The notes beneath the pieces are model-generated. The model was not told the origin of the DNA. It was given only the letters and a program-made list of their open reading frames with translations, and made no database searches. From Cheilinus undulatus (taxonomy: Eukaryota; Chordata; Actinopteri; Labriformes; Labridae): a stretch of 64,000 bases of DNA. Numbering within the stretch: the first letter of the stretch is position 1; every line of letters starts with the position of its first letter. Below, one piece after another: positions 25,001-32,754 of the stretch. The translations under genes were made by a program, and so were the position numbers. The stretch covers positions 6,360,207-6,424,206 of the forward strand of contig NC_054876.1 in the NCBI RefSeq assembly GCF_018320785.1, read 5' to 3'.

Positions 25001-25909
25001 GCTTTCTTTCACAGGAATTTTTAGTTTCTTCACAAAACATTTGTCATATCTAGGGCTTAACGATTTGGAAAATCAATTTAATTGCATTTTATCCCCAGTA
25101 TTGCAATTGCAATTTCATTTGTAATTATTGCATTTGCAGAAGTCTCACTGAGAGTTACAGAAATTGTTTGATTGCAGTGATTGCTTTAAAAGGTTGTGCA
25201 ACAAAATATGAAGTTATTAAGGGTACCATCAATTTTGTCCAGGCTAGTTTCATCAAATTGTTTTTAAATGATTCTATTGAACCACAATTCAAAAGCGATG
25301 TCTGATTTTTATTAGTTAATTTACAGTACATTTTTATTTATTATTACTTTTGTCTGTTTCAAGTTATTTCACTGACTATTATGGGTTTTTCTTCAATGGA
25401 AGGGGACCAACAGTTCCTTAAGTGTAGCATATTAGTAAAGACAGCTGAAGAGAGACAGAAAATATGTGGAGAGAGTGTGGGGAAAGACGTCAGCGAACAG
25501 CACCTGGATCAGGATTCGACCCTGTGATCACTGCTTTAAGGACTGGAACCTCTCTTATATGGTTGTCTGCAATACCAACTGAGATAGACACAATTTAATA
25601 ACTATCTACTATTAAATATTAAACATGTGCCGCAAGTGTTGTCCTCTTTTTAGCCAGTTAATTCAAAATAGACCCCAGTAAGTGGGCAGCTGTAGAGTCT
25701 CTAAAGCTTAGTATATTTTCTTTCTTTCTTCCTTTTCCTGTCAGCACTCCCTCACCTGCACGGCTGATCTGGTCCTGGAGCGGCTCGCCCGCCGAGTGTC
25801 AGCGCTGACAGCCAGCTCTGATCAGGATTCAGCTAAAACGCAAGACTGTGAGAAGACAGACGCTGCTGCCACGATAGAAGGGAGTACAGATCAGATGACA
25901 TCTAATTAA
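12846..25909 (+). CDS. kptn: Kaptin (KICSTOR complex subunit), complete 12-exon coding region
   Basis: Coding exons join 12846-13047, 14027-14109, 14219-14303, 14795-14849, 15199-15277, 16956-17029, 17183-17289, 18974-19078, 20193-20256, 20383-20518, 24292-24465 and 25745-25909. All introns are GT-AG and every phase matches. The product is 442 residues, against 436 in human KPTN as I recall it. Similarity to human kaptin runs the whole length, for example [49 protein letters not shown] and [13 protein letters not shown]. Kaptin was first described as an actin-associated protein. With ITFG2, SZT2 and KICS2 it forms KICSTOR, which recruits GATOR1 to lysosomes so that nutrient starvation can inhibit mTORC1. 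Two FG-GAP-like loops, DLDFDG (residues 314-319) and DLTGDG (367-372), suggest a beta-propeller fold. No signal peptide or membrane segment is seen. The ATG at 12846 has A at -3 and an in-frame stop 36 nt upstream; a start in an unseen 5' exon cannot be excluded. Confidence 0.95.
13048..14026 (+). other. kptn: kptn intron 1
   Basis: A 979-bp phase-1 intron ending 'tttctctacag'. It contains AT-rich repeat-like sequence (13480-13720) resembling the teleost 'gctgtgcaatta...' dispersed element, also seen in intron 11. No other function is visible. Confidence 0.8.
14027..14109 (+). CDS. kptn: kptn coding exon 2
   Basis: Encodes residues 68-95, [16 protein letters not shown] then [12 protein letters not shown], nearly identical to human kaptin. 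Acceptor ctacag, donor AAG|GTACAT, ending in phase 0. Confidence 0.95.
14219..14303 (+). CDS. kptn: kptn coding exon 3
   Basis: Encodes residues 96-123, beginning [20 protein letters not shown], a strongly conserved kaptin segment. Acceptor cttttag, donor C|GTGAGT, phase 1. Intron 2 upstream is only 109 bp. Confidence 0.95.
14795..14849 (+). CDS. kptn: kptn coding exon 4
   Basis: A 55-nt exon encoding [16 protein letters not shown] (residues 126-141 of the 124-141 span), with Q124 completed across the junction. Acceptor gagcag, donor GA|GTGAGT, phase 2. It is too short to be found by open-frame length alone. Phase and homology identify it. Confidence 0.93.
15199..15277 (+). CDS. kptn: kptn coding exon 5
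   Basis: Encodes residues 142-168, [19 protein letters not shown] then QRIHLYKE, matching the human ETVFLLSG and HLYKE segments. Acceptor gttttag. The donor GAG|GTCAGA is a poor match to the GTRAGT consensus. Confidence 0.93.
15278..16955 (+). other. kptn: kptn intron 5
   Basis: 1,678 bp, phase 0. It holds unclassified repeat-like sequence, notably 16060-16320, whose wording recalls dispersed teleost repeats, but no terminal repeats were defined. No gene is seen within it. Confidence 0.75.
16956..17029 (+). CDS. kptn: kptn coding exon 6
   Basis: Encodes residues 169-192, with [19 protein letters not shown] matching human [16 protein letters not shown]. Acceptor tgacag, donor AA|GTTAGT, phase 2. 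Confidence 0.94.
17183..17289 (+). CDS. kptn: kptn coding exon 7
   Basis: Encodes residues 193-228: [19 protein letters not shown], then [16 protein letters not shown]. Human reads VLWLDV...RRLSALGCQSG. Acceptor catacag, donor G|GTGAAG, phase 1. The downstream intron carries a Tc1 element. Confidence 0.94.
17371..18767 (+). mobile_element. Degenerate Tc1-like transposon in kptn intron 7 (sense orientation)
   Basis: About 1.4 kb, near the usual Tc1 length. The left end carries 'aaagtattcagatccct' and the right end 'actttttgattgcactg' followed by TA. From 17662 the + strand reads [20 protein letters not shown], the paired-type helix-turn-helix start of a Tc1 transposase. Further along are [12 protein letters not shown] and, near 18335, [15 protein letters not shown] remnants in shifted frames. 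Stops and frameshifts make it inactive. A long A-run and T-run lie at 18605-18640. It is the inverted partner of the copy in intron 10. Confidence 0.85.
18974..19078 (+). CDS. kptn: kptn coding exon 8
   Basis: Encodes residues 229-263: [20 protein letters not shown], then [15 protein letters not shown]. Human has [23 protein letters not shown]. Acceptor aaatcag, donor A|GTGGGT, phase 1. Exons 8-10 sit between two inverted Tc1 copies. Confidence 0.93.
19247..19420. repeat. Dispersed teleost repeat fragment in kptn intron 8
   Basis: Contains the familiar fish repeat wording 'aacctaacaagcatgtcttt' then 'gtactgggagagaaccca' and 'gattggtattcaaacca'. Similar copies lie at 43260-43495 and 45778-45965. 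The family name is not assigned. Confidence 0.6.
20193..20256 (+). CDS. kptn: kptn coding exon 9
   Basis: A 64-nt exon encoding residues 264-284, [20 protein letters not shown] then Y, equivalent to human YSVLVASMLEPAVVYR. Acceptor ttttcag. The donor AG|GTCAGA is weak and identical to that of exon 5. Confidence 0.93.
20383..20518 (+). CDS. kptn: kptn coding exon 10
   Basis: Encodes residues 285-330, ending [20 protein letters not shown] then Q. The DLDFDG...E loop (314-322) is the first FG-GAP-like motif, matching human DVDLDGRPEVLVATYGQ. Acceptor tttgtcag, donor CAG|GTGAGA, phase 0. Confidence 0.95.
20519..24291 (+). other. kptn: kptn intron 10
   Basis: The largest kptn intron (3,773 bp). 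Just after the exon (20590-20640) is 'tgctcagctggtagagtagg', resembling a SINE tRNA head with no body. An inverted Tc1 copy lies at 22433-23508. No separate gene is seen. Confidence 0.8.
22433..23508 (-). mobile_element. Degenerate Tc1-like transposon in kptn intron 10 (antisense)
   Basis: About 1.1 kb. The ends are inverted copies: 'aaagtattcagacccc' near 22444 and 'ggggtctgaatgcttt' near 23480. On the minus strand (about 23199-22900) it encodes [20 protein letters not shown] and further Tc1 transposase remnants, all frameshifted. It is internally deleted, with long T and A runs at 23333-23385. Its 23053-23099 segment is exactly complementary to 17679-17725 in the intron 7 copy. Confidence 0.85.
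24292..24465 (+). CDS. kptn: kptn coding exon 11
   Basis: Encodes residues 331-388 in whole codons. ELLCYKF opens it, and [19 protein letters not shown] contains the second FG-GAP-like loop (DLTGDG, 367-372). The human equivalent is LAMAHVDLTGDGLQELAV. Acceptor cacacag, donor CAG|GTATAT. Confidence 0.95.
24466..25744 (+). other. kptn: kptn intron 11
   Basis: 1,279 bp, phase 0, ending 'ttttcctgtcag'. It contains a dispersed AT-rich repeat (about 25051-25340, 'gggcttaacgatttggaaaa' type) and a tRNA-related SINE fragment at about 25440-25600. Confidence 0.8.
25440..25600 (-). repeat. tRNA-derived SINE fragment (minus strand)
   Basis: Read on the minus strand it has an A-box-like TATCTCAGTTGG and a B-box-like GGTCGAATCC, spaced as in tRNA-derived SINEs. 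This is followed by a body rich in 'tctctctttccccac'-like pyrimidines. It is not a functional tRNA gene: the cloverleaf arms do not pair. It lies in kptn intron 11, antisense to the gene. Confidence 0.5.
25745..25909 (+). CDS. kptn: kptn coding exon 12 (terminal)
   Basis: Encodes residues 389-442, starting [20 protein letters not shown]. The stop TAA is at 25907-25909. The first part matches human [20 protein letters not shown]. The acidic, polar tail beyond residue 410 is not conserved, as usual for this family. Confidence 0.94.
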   Translation, partial: HSLTCTADLVLERLARRVSALTASSDQDSAKTQDCEKTDAAATIEGSTDQMTSN

Positions 25910-26130
25910 GGACAGCGTGTTTGCATGAGGAAGTCCCATTGGAACAGAGTGACAGGATTGTGTTATTTACATGTGTGACGTGAAGGATTGTCTCAGGATG
26001 AACACTTTAATGTGGCGCTGATGACAGACACTAAACAGCAACACCCCTCTGCTCTGCCGCTGACCGAAGGTAAAATTTACTTTACATGAAGCTCTGATGA
26101 GCTGAAGGTGGAGCTCACTCATTTCAAGAC

Positions 26131-26136
26131 AATAAA
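26131..26136 (+). terminator. kptn: kptn polyadenylation signal
   Basis: A canonical AATAAA lies 221 nt after the kptn stop codon. It is followed within 45 nt by T/GT-rich sequence ('gttgtgtattg') suited to a downstream element. The predicted 3' UTR is about 240 nt. Confidence 0.75.
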
Positions 26137-26384
26137 CTTTTGTCCATACCTGTTTTCTTAATCGTTGTGTATTGATTATCAGTGTTTTACTGTGGTAAAA
26201 GACACACAATCTTAATGTTGAAACAAGGCAGAAGAAGAACACAAAAAAGAGAAAAGAACATCCAGTTTAACCCCCGCCTACAGGCTCAACCTCTGTGTTT
26301 TTGCATCTGTTCAAGCTTCAGTGTCAAAGAAATAATTTAGTTTATTTCAGTTCACTTGCAACTGAAATTCTTTTTGGAAACTCT

Positions 26385-26853
26385 TGATGCCATGTCCTGT
26401 GGATTACAGAGGAGAGGGACCATCCAGCTTGAGATCAGAGCACAGTTCAAAAACCTGCATCTCTGATGGTATGGATAGGGCCTATGGTGTAAGCAGCTTG
26501 CACATGGATAGCTATGGTGCATCATAAGACGAAAAAGCCGGCAAAGAAGACTCTGGAATTTTGAGCTGCTAGAATCCAACATCAGACAAGAACGAGGCAA
26601 CATTCCTCTCCCAAAATTCCGGCAACTGATCTCACTTCCAAGATATTTATGGACTGTTGTTAAAAGAAGAGTGGATGCTACACTATGATAGAGCAGTGTC
26701 CCTTCTTTTTTTGAGATGTGTTGTTGCCATCAAAATCAGAATGAGCAAATAGTAATACTGTTCTGTTGTGAATAAAATATGGGTTTATGCGATTTGACAA
26801 TCATTGCATTTCATTTTGCACAGCACCCCAACTTTTTTGGAACTAGGGTTGTA
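26385..26853 (+). mobile_element. Degenerate Tc1/mariner-type element, sense strand
   Basis: The same family as 9095-9674, here in transposase-sense orientation. It runs from 'gccatgtcctgtggattaca' and 'gagggaccatccagcttgag' to the terminal 'ccaacttttttggaactag' and 'ggttgta'. The middle of the transposase, where the catalytic residues would lie, is deleted, and no open frame survives. Confidence 0.7.
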
Positions 26854-26958
26854 CATGTAGTGTTGGTATGAAGTCAAATGTTGTTATGGCTTCATATAAG
26901 GAGTCTGCTGCTTTGTCCATTACTTCAACATTGTTCTATTTACATCATGCTTTGCTCC

Positions 26959-27340
26959 TTAATACTCTCCTGTCTGACAGTCTCCTGTAGAGATGATCTC
27001 ATGTGAACGAATGTAGCGATGGATAGCCTTTACTCCTATAGGGAAATATGTTTTCACAGTTTGTACAGGCACATCAATACAGATACATTTCATAAAGACA
27101 GAAACACACATGAGCACACGCTGATCACGTAACAAATATTTGTCTGGGTTTGAGGTACAGTACATGTGTGGGAGGTTACTGAGCACTGCCACAGCAGAAG
27201 GGATGAAGCTCTTACTGAAGCGAGCCCTTCTCAACTTTAGATCCATGATCTGTGGCCTGATGTCAGCAGGGTGAAGTGTGGGTTAAATGGGATGATGGGA
27301 GTCTTTGTCCAAGGTGAATGATGGCTCTTTGGTTGAGGTC
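26959..27340 (-). repeat. Possible LINE ORF2 C-terminal fragment (minus strand)
   Basis: On the minus strand, 27246 leftward reads MDLKLRRARFSKSFIPSAVAV. The 'RARFSKSFIPSAV' pattern occurs at the C-terminus of non-LTR retrotransposon reverse transcriptase proteins in fish. The frame ends soon after, as in such elements, but there is no RT domain here and the clade is not assigned. Confidence 0.4.
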
Positions 27341-29429
27341 TGAAAGGAAGATTTTGGAAGCAGTAAACATTACATTTCCTAGAAATTTTGAGGAGTGTAT
27401 ATATGAAAATAACGATACTGTAGATTTGTGTTTACAGTTGGTTTGATGCCGGAATGGTTTGACTCTGTATCATACCAATAGTGCTACAACTGGTCTACCT
27501 TGTGTCTCTAAACTGATGCTTACCTAATTTGAAGTCCAAGATAGTCAGACAAGACCTGAATTGCAACGTGAGACTGCAGGAATCGTGCACAAAATATCTA
27601 ATTCTCTTAAGTCTGACAGTCAAAATGCAGGAAAATGCTGCATAAATTTGCAGTGACCCACTATGTCACGCAGCAAACATTTGCAAAGATGTGTAGTTTT
27701 GCAATGCAGACTTTGGCTACCGCTTAGTGCTCTTGCATAGTGACAAAAACACAGAGGTTTTCTAGGTAAAAAATAAAACAATGCAGACAAAATGTTGATA
27801 GTGTGTATGTTTGAGCCAACATTGTTCTGTGGCACATTTTGATCAAAAACTCACTATATTCCAGGGAGAAACTGTACCAATCTGCTACGCTGTATAGCCT
27901 AGCAGGTACAACCATCAACCTTCTTAAAGGAGCAATACTCACTAAAATCCCTGGAGGCTAATACTACTGATACGTACCACATTTGATTTAACTTCAAACA
28001 TACTGAAATAACCCTTTAAATTTGCAACAGCTTGGATCACTGGTGCACAAATTCTCCCTTAAGATAGGAAAGCTATCAAGAGAAACACTGACTGATGGAT
28101 GAAAGTTTTATTTCTCTCAGATAAGCAGAGCTTTAATTTCAAACCAAACTATGATTTTTACTACAGTCCAAAAATGTGTGAATCATAGAATCTGTAATTA
28201 CACAGTCCAATAATCCCCCCTGAATGACTCAATTATATTGATTCATTTCCCTCTCATTATAAACAGCATATTTTTATACTTTCAAAGCTGAAGTTTGAAT
28301 AAAGATCTGTCAAATTACAGACACATCACCGTGATACTGAATAAACCTGCCACAATCAGGCGAGTCTCTCTGTATTTCCAGCTGTATAAGTGTGTCTGTG
28401 AATGTTTGGTTTGTAGAAATACTGATGTGTTTTACATCAGCCAGTGCTCGCTTGGTGCAGAGTGGAGGGATGAGCAACCATGGCAACAAGTCAGAGCTAG
28501 GAGCAACGCATGCTGGTGGAGTCTTTTTTTCCACTCCTTTCTTGGCAAAGATGTATTTCCTATCATTAGAATGCAGTTAAACGGATGGAAGTACAAGGCA
28601 TGAATGAAGAAGACAAGTTTAAGGCAAAAGCAATGAAAGACTTAAAAAGCAGGTGGAGAACACTCAAGAGAGGAAATTACACAAACGGTGTAGAACAGAC
28701 AGATTTAATGTGTAATTTATTGATTAACATGCATCAGATCAGCCAGTTAATACCAGGGGTGAAACGGCATGAACCTCAGTTCATGGTTAGGCACATTTTC
28801 AGTACAGAAAGGGGAACAAATGCAACATATTTCTGTTTCTTTATTAGGAGCTTGAAAACAGCACATCAAATTCACTGTCCAACGTGGAGCATTGACTTTC
28901 AGTGTGAGAGAGAGAGAGTGCGCAATGACACACAGAGAGAAAAAAGAAGCAAAAGCTTCAGTCGTCAGTCTGTTCTAATGTAACTCACTTTACCGGTGAA
29001 GCCAGTGAAGAGCAGTGCAGACTGTAGTCTCTGTTAACAGACTGATGATCTCCAAAAATCTCCCTGCGTTCAGTGTGTGCGTCTGCTCCTCATCCTCATT
29101 GCTCACGATAAAAAGGCCACGTCTGTAATTGTCCTCATTAATTTCTTGTCTGAACGGATTTCTACTCTAGACTCTAACTCTAAATTGGGGCTAAAATTTA
29201 GGGGAATAACCAAATTATTTAAACTTGTCAGGTTTAAAATGTGCTCAGGCCTATAAATGCAGTTAATGGCACCAGCCTGGCCAATGTTGGAGAGAACATA
29301 CATGCACAGGCTTGGGAAGGGAAGGGCAGAAATTTTGGGGCCCAATCTAAGCTGTTCTCCATACACCCAAATAAACGTGCAAATTACTGAAAAAGTGTTT
29401 TCTAACATAATATTACATCTTTGATAGAG

Positions 29430-29645
29430 ACTTACAAAGGTGCAAATTACCCATGTCGTGTGTCCAAATACACCCGTACCATCACGGATATTAGCTTTGG
29501 AAATGAATGCGAATAACAAGCCTGATGGTCCCTCTCCTCTCTAACCTGGAGGATGCAGAATCCATTATCTCCAAACAGAGAGTCAGATTTGGACTCATCA
29601 GGACAGTGAGGACTGTTTTCTACTTCTACTTCTTAAATGACCTCC
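29430..29645 (-). mobile_element. Internal fragment of Tc1/mariner-type element (minus strand)
   Basis: Antisense match to the transposase centre of the family at 9095 and 26385: 'gtgcaaattacccatgtcg', 'acccgtaccatcacggat' and 'gatttggactcatcagga'. No terminal repeats are nearby, so this is a fragment, not a whole insertion. Confidence 0.6.
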
Positions 29646-30391
29646 AGGACAGAGAACACATCAGCATTCCTGGATCTGGTTTAAATGGTCTCCCATAGTA
29701 AAGTTTTGGCATAAATTTTATCATCATTATTTCTAATCAGGCTGTTTTGCATGGGTCACTTTTAACACCATTGGTGGAGTAACTGTATTTTCTTAAACTG
29801 AAATGTTCTAGTTTATCCTTTGACTGAGCAATTCATTGTTATTTTTGTGGAGCCTCCAGCAGAGAGAAAAACCTCAACTGTTTATCTAACCAATTATCTT
29901 TTTATGTTCATATATCTATACATACGTAAATATTTAAGATGTGTATTTTGATGCCTCAATGAAAATTGTATTTGATTAAATTTGCAATAGAGTTATTATA
30001 GATCTTATTCTCATTGAGCTGATTTAATCTGTTTAAGTGCTTATAAAAATGTTTTTATTTTCATTGCTGTGGTTGATTTATACATTATTTCAAGATTGAT
30101 GTGTTTGTTTGTAAATGTTTACCTATATTTTAGTGCTTATTTTATTCTGAAGCGCTTCATTTAAAAGGTTTATTTTTTGTGATCTTTTCATTCTAGCTCT
30201 TAACCTTTAATCAGTTTTTTACTCATAAAATGATAAATATATTGAATATATTGTTATATCAAACTCTTTATATGTGTATAATATACTTGTGATAAAATTG
30301 TCTTCAATATTATTATAAGGGATGACAAATGATAAACTTTTTGATTCCCACTGAATCTTTTTATTTTGTAGTTAATTTGGAATAATCACAG

Positions 30392-30422
<31 letters not shown>

Positions 30423-31083
30423 GTTAAATGTCTCATTACTTTGCACTTCAAATTGCTTTTGTTTCATTTTTGATTTCTGGACTGTGTTAAACTAAAAGTA
30501 AAGGACTACCTGTTTGGATAAAGACCTGCATTTATTTCCTTTTAATAAGGGACATGATTTCCTGAACAAGCTCCTACATTGATGCAAACTAAACTCTACT
30601 CTGGCAGAATGTTTTTATGTTGTATATTTGTACTGTTCTGTACTGTGATGTTCTGTTTTGTGTCTGTTTGTCTTTGGAATTAAAATAAACTGTAAAAAAA
30701 GGAGCTGCTTGAATATTAAAAGAAAATTTTAAAAAACTTTGAGTGGCTCTAAGATTGTGAAATGAACTTTATCACAAAATAAGGAACTTTTTATGGACTG
30801 AAAAGAAAAATAAAGGACCAGTGAAAAGGCTTTTTTTTTTACCAACACAAGATGAAGATGACCTCTGGCGTGTCCACTGAGCTGTTTGTGAGTTTTTTAA
30901 GTGAGATGAGAAATTAAGGAGCAGTGGTGAATTTATATTTTCACATCACTGTGGCTGCAGGGAGATGCTGGCATGGCTTAACCAAAGTGTGCAGAAGGTT
31001 AACTGCAATTTATAGAAATAATGCACGAATTATGGATATTAATTAATCTTGATTAATGCATTAATGCTAACAGCTCTATTTAT

Positions 31084-31200
31084 CATAGATAGATAGATAA
31101 TTTTATTAAATCTTGCAGGAAATTCAAGGTCAAGATATATATAAAGTTCCTATTGCTTCACCTGTTCAGTGGCCCAGTAAAACAGATTTTTAATTTATAA
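31084..31200. repeat. GATA-tailed retroelement end
   Basis: 'atagatagatagataa' then 'ttttattaaatcttgcagg' and 'aaattcaaggtcaa' resembles the reversed 3' end of a teleost non-LTR element with a (TATC)n tail. A second copy lies at about 37576-37645 ('gacagacagacaggtagata', 'aaaggaaattctag'). Confidence 0.45.
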
Positions 31201-32040
31201 CATATTTTTTACTGGGCTTTTATTAACCTTCCTGCTTTTGTAAGAACGTTTTTTGATGCTGTAAATCATAAATGGTAGAAGAACTTAACTGAGCTTGTTT
31301 AACACTTTCATAATTGTCTCGTGACTTGAATTACTGCAGGTCAAATCATTTTCTCTTCATTCACACACTGATGATGCAGGCTGCTGCAGTCGTGTGGCTG
31401 TCATTAACTAATCCCATTCTCATGCATCATGCACATTCGTACGCCACTGATGCAGCAGCAGGAGCAAACTGGTCATCAAGAGTTGAGAGACAGCCAACTG
31501 TAGCCACAGTTCTGCAGTAACTACACCATTTTAGTAACGTTTTACTAAAGCTAATGCTTCACTACTGTACCAATAAAGCTTTTACTGTTTAATTATACTT
31601 CATAAATGATAAGTTCTGTTTACTAATGCTTTACTAGGGCTTAAAAGTCAAACTTTATTATAAAGAGCTTCTAAATAAAAATATCAATAACCTTTAATTA
31701 AAGTTGTTATTACATAAATGTATAAAACTGATCAGACTAGATGTATATAAGTTTCATATATGGCACAGTAATATTAACATTCCTTTACTGGTGATTTATT
31801 GTCTTAACTCTTCCACTTATAACTCATTCCTGGTCTTATATTTTGTGATTTTTTTTTTTTATATCTTTATGAGAGATGACTTGGAGTTAACATGACTTTA
31901 AGAATATGATCTTATAAAACAAACCCAGACTAGAGCAGGAATGTGAGGAACATTAAGGAGACTTTTTAGAGGATGAAAGTAAAAATCCATTCTTTATTGT
32001 TAGCTCGACCTTTGCTGTTATTTGAACGGAGTTTCTGTCT

Positions 32041-32579
32041 CGTTAGTGATCAGGTGGATGCTGTTTCTTGGCCTCGTCTGTGGCCGGTCAGTGGCACTGT
32101 GGTCCTCTGTGTCTGATCTCTAACTATGTTTCTGCCCTCTTCTCCTCTCCTCACTACAAAGGAACAATAACAACAGCTGCTGTGATCACACCGAGGACTC
32201 ACTCACTCTCCATGAGGCGGAGATGACTTAGACTCCTTCCCTCCTCTGAGGCTGTTGCACTTGTTTTAATGGCTGATCCTTCCTGGCTGCTTTATTTGGA
32301 GGCTGTTTTCTGCGCGTCAACAATGAGGAGCATGCTGCTGCTGCTGGAGCGACGCTGAGCGCGGAGAAAGAGCGCCTTTCACTCAATGGGCTTTTTATAT
32401 TTAGCTCTGTGAGGAAGAAGGAAAGAGGAGAGCCTGATCCCCGTGTTGTCTGACATTTTGATCCCTCTGAGACCGTCTCAGCCCCCCAAAACTTGTCGTC
32501 CTTAGCGCGGAGCGCGTTATCGGGCTATGTGGTGGTGAGGAGGAATAACGCAGATTTATCTACACCTCCGAGGGAAAAG
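32041..32579 (+). promoter_or_regulatory. nova2: nova2 promoter and 5' UTR region
   Basis: GC content rises compared with flanking DNA. A TATA-like 'ctttttatatttagc' lies at 32390-32404, about 180 nt before the start codon, so initiation near 32430 is plausible. A three-codon upstream ORF (ATG TGG TGG TGA, 32527-32538) precedes the main start in another frame. Promoter activity is inferred from position and composition only. Confidence 0.5.
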
Positions 32580-32754
32580 ATGATGATGGCCGGTGGTGGT
32601 GGAGCGGCCGTGGACCATAACGGGATCTACTCAAACCCGAACCTGCACAGTCTGCAGCAGCCCCTCATGGAGGCGGATAACCCGGACTCCCGAAAACGAC
32701 CGCTGGAAACTCAGGCGGAGGAGGCCGGCTGTACCAAGCGCACCAACATTGGAG
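32580..32754 (+). CDS. nova2: nova2 coding exon 1
   Basis: Three consecutive ATGs at 32580-32588 begin [16 protein letters not shown]; the first has A at -3. M30 at 32667 (ATGGAGGCGG) aligns with the human NOVA2 start, so translation may begin at either place. The donor G|GTAAGG is strong and leaves phase 1. The frame stays open upstream to at least 32493 without an ATG, so the 5' limit rests on the first ATG. Confidence 0.87.

Larger units (their letters stand above)
26854..32040. other. Intergenic region between kptn and nova2
   Basis: No gene recognised. It includes a possible LINE fragment (26959-27340), a repeat related to the 5985-8100 copies (27620-27960), a Tc1-type fragment (29430-29645), a poly-T run (30391-30418) and a GATA-rich retroelement tail (31084-31200). 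The 132-residue frame at 28585-28983 has no recognisable features. Confidence 0.45.

Noticed and set aside
28585..28983. 132-residue open frame on the + strand
   Set aside because: No recognisable domain, low-complexity charged tail from a GAGA-rich run, surrounded by transposon debris, no splice or homology support.
29103..29519. 138-residue open frame on the minus strand
   Set aside because: Part overlaps a Tc1/mariner fragment and the rest has no protein-like conservation.
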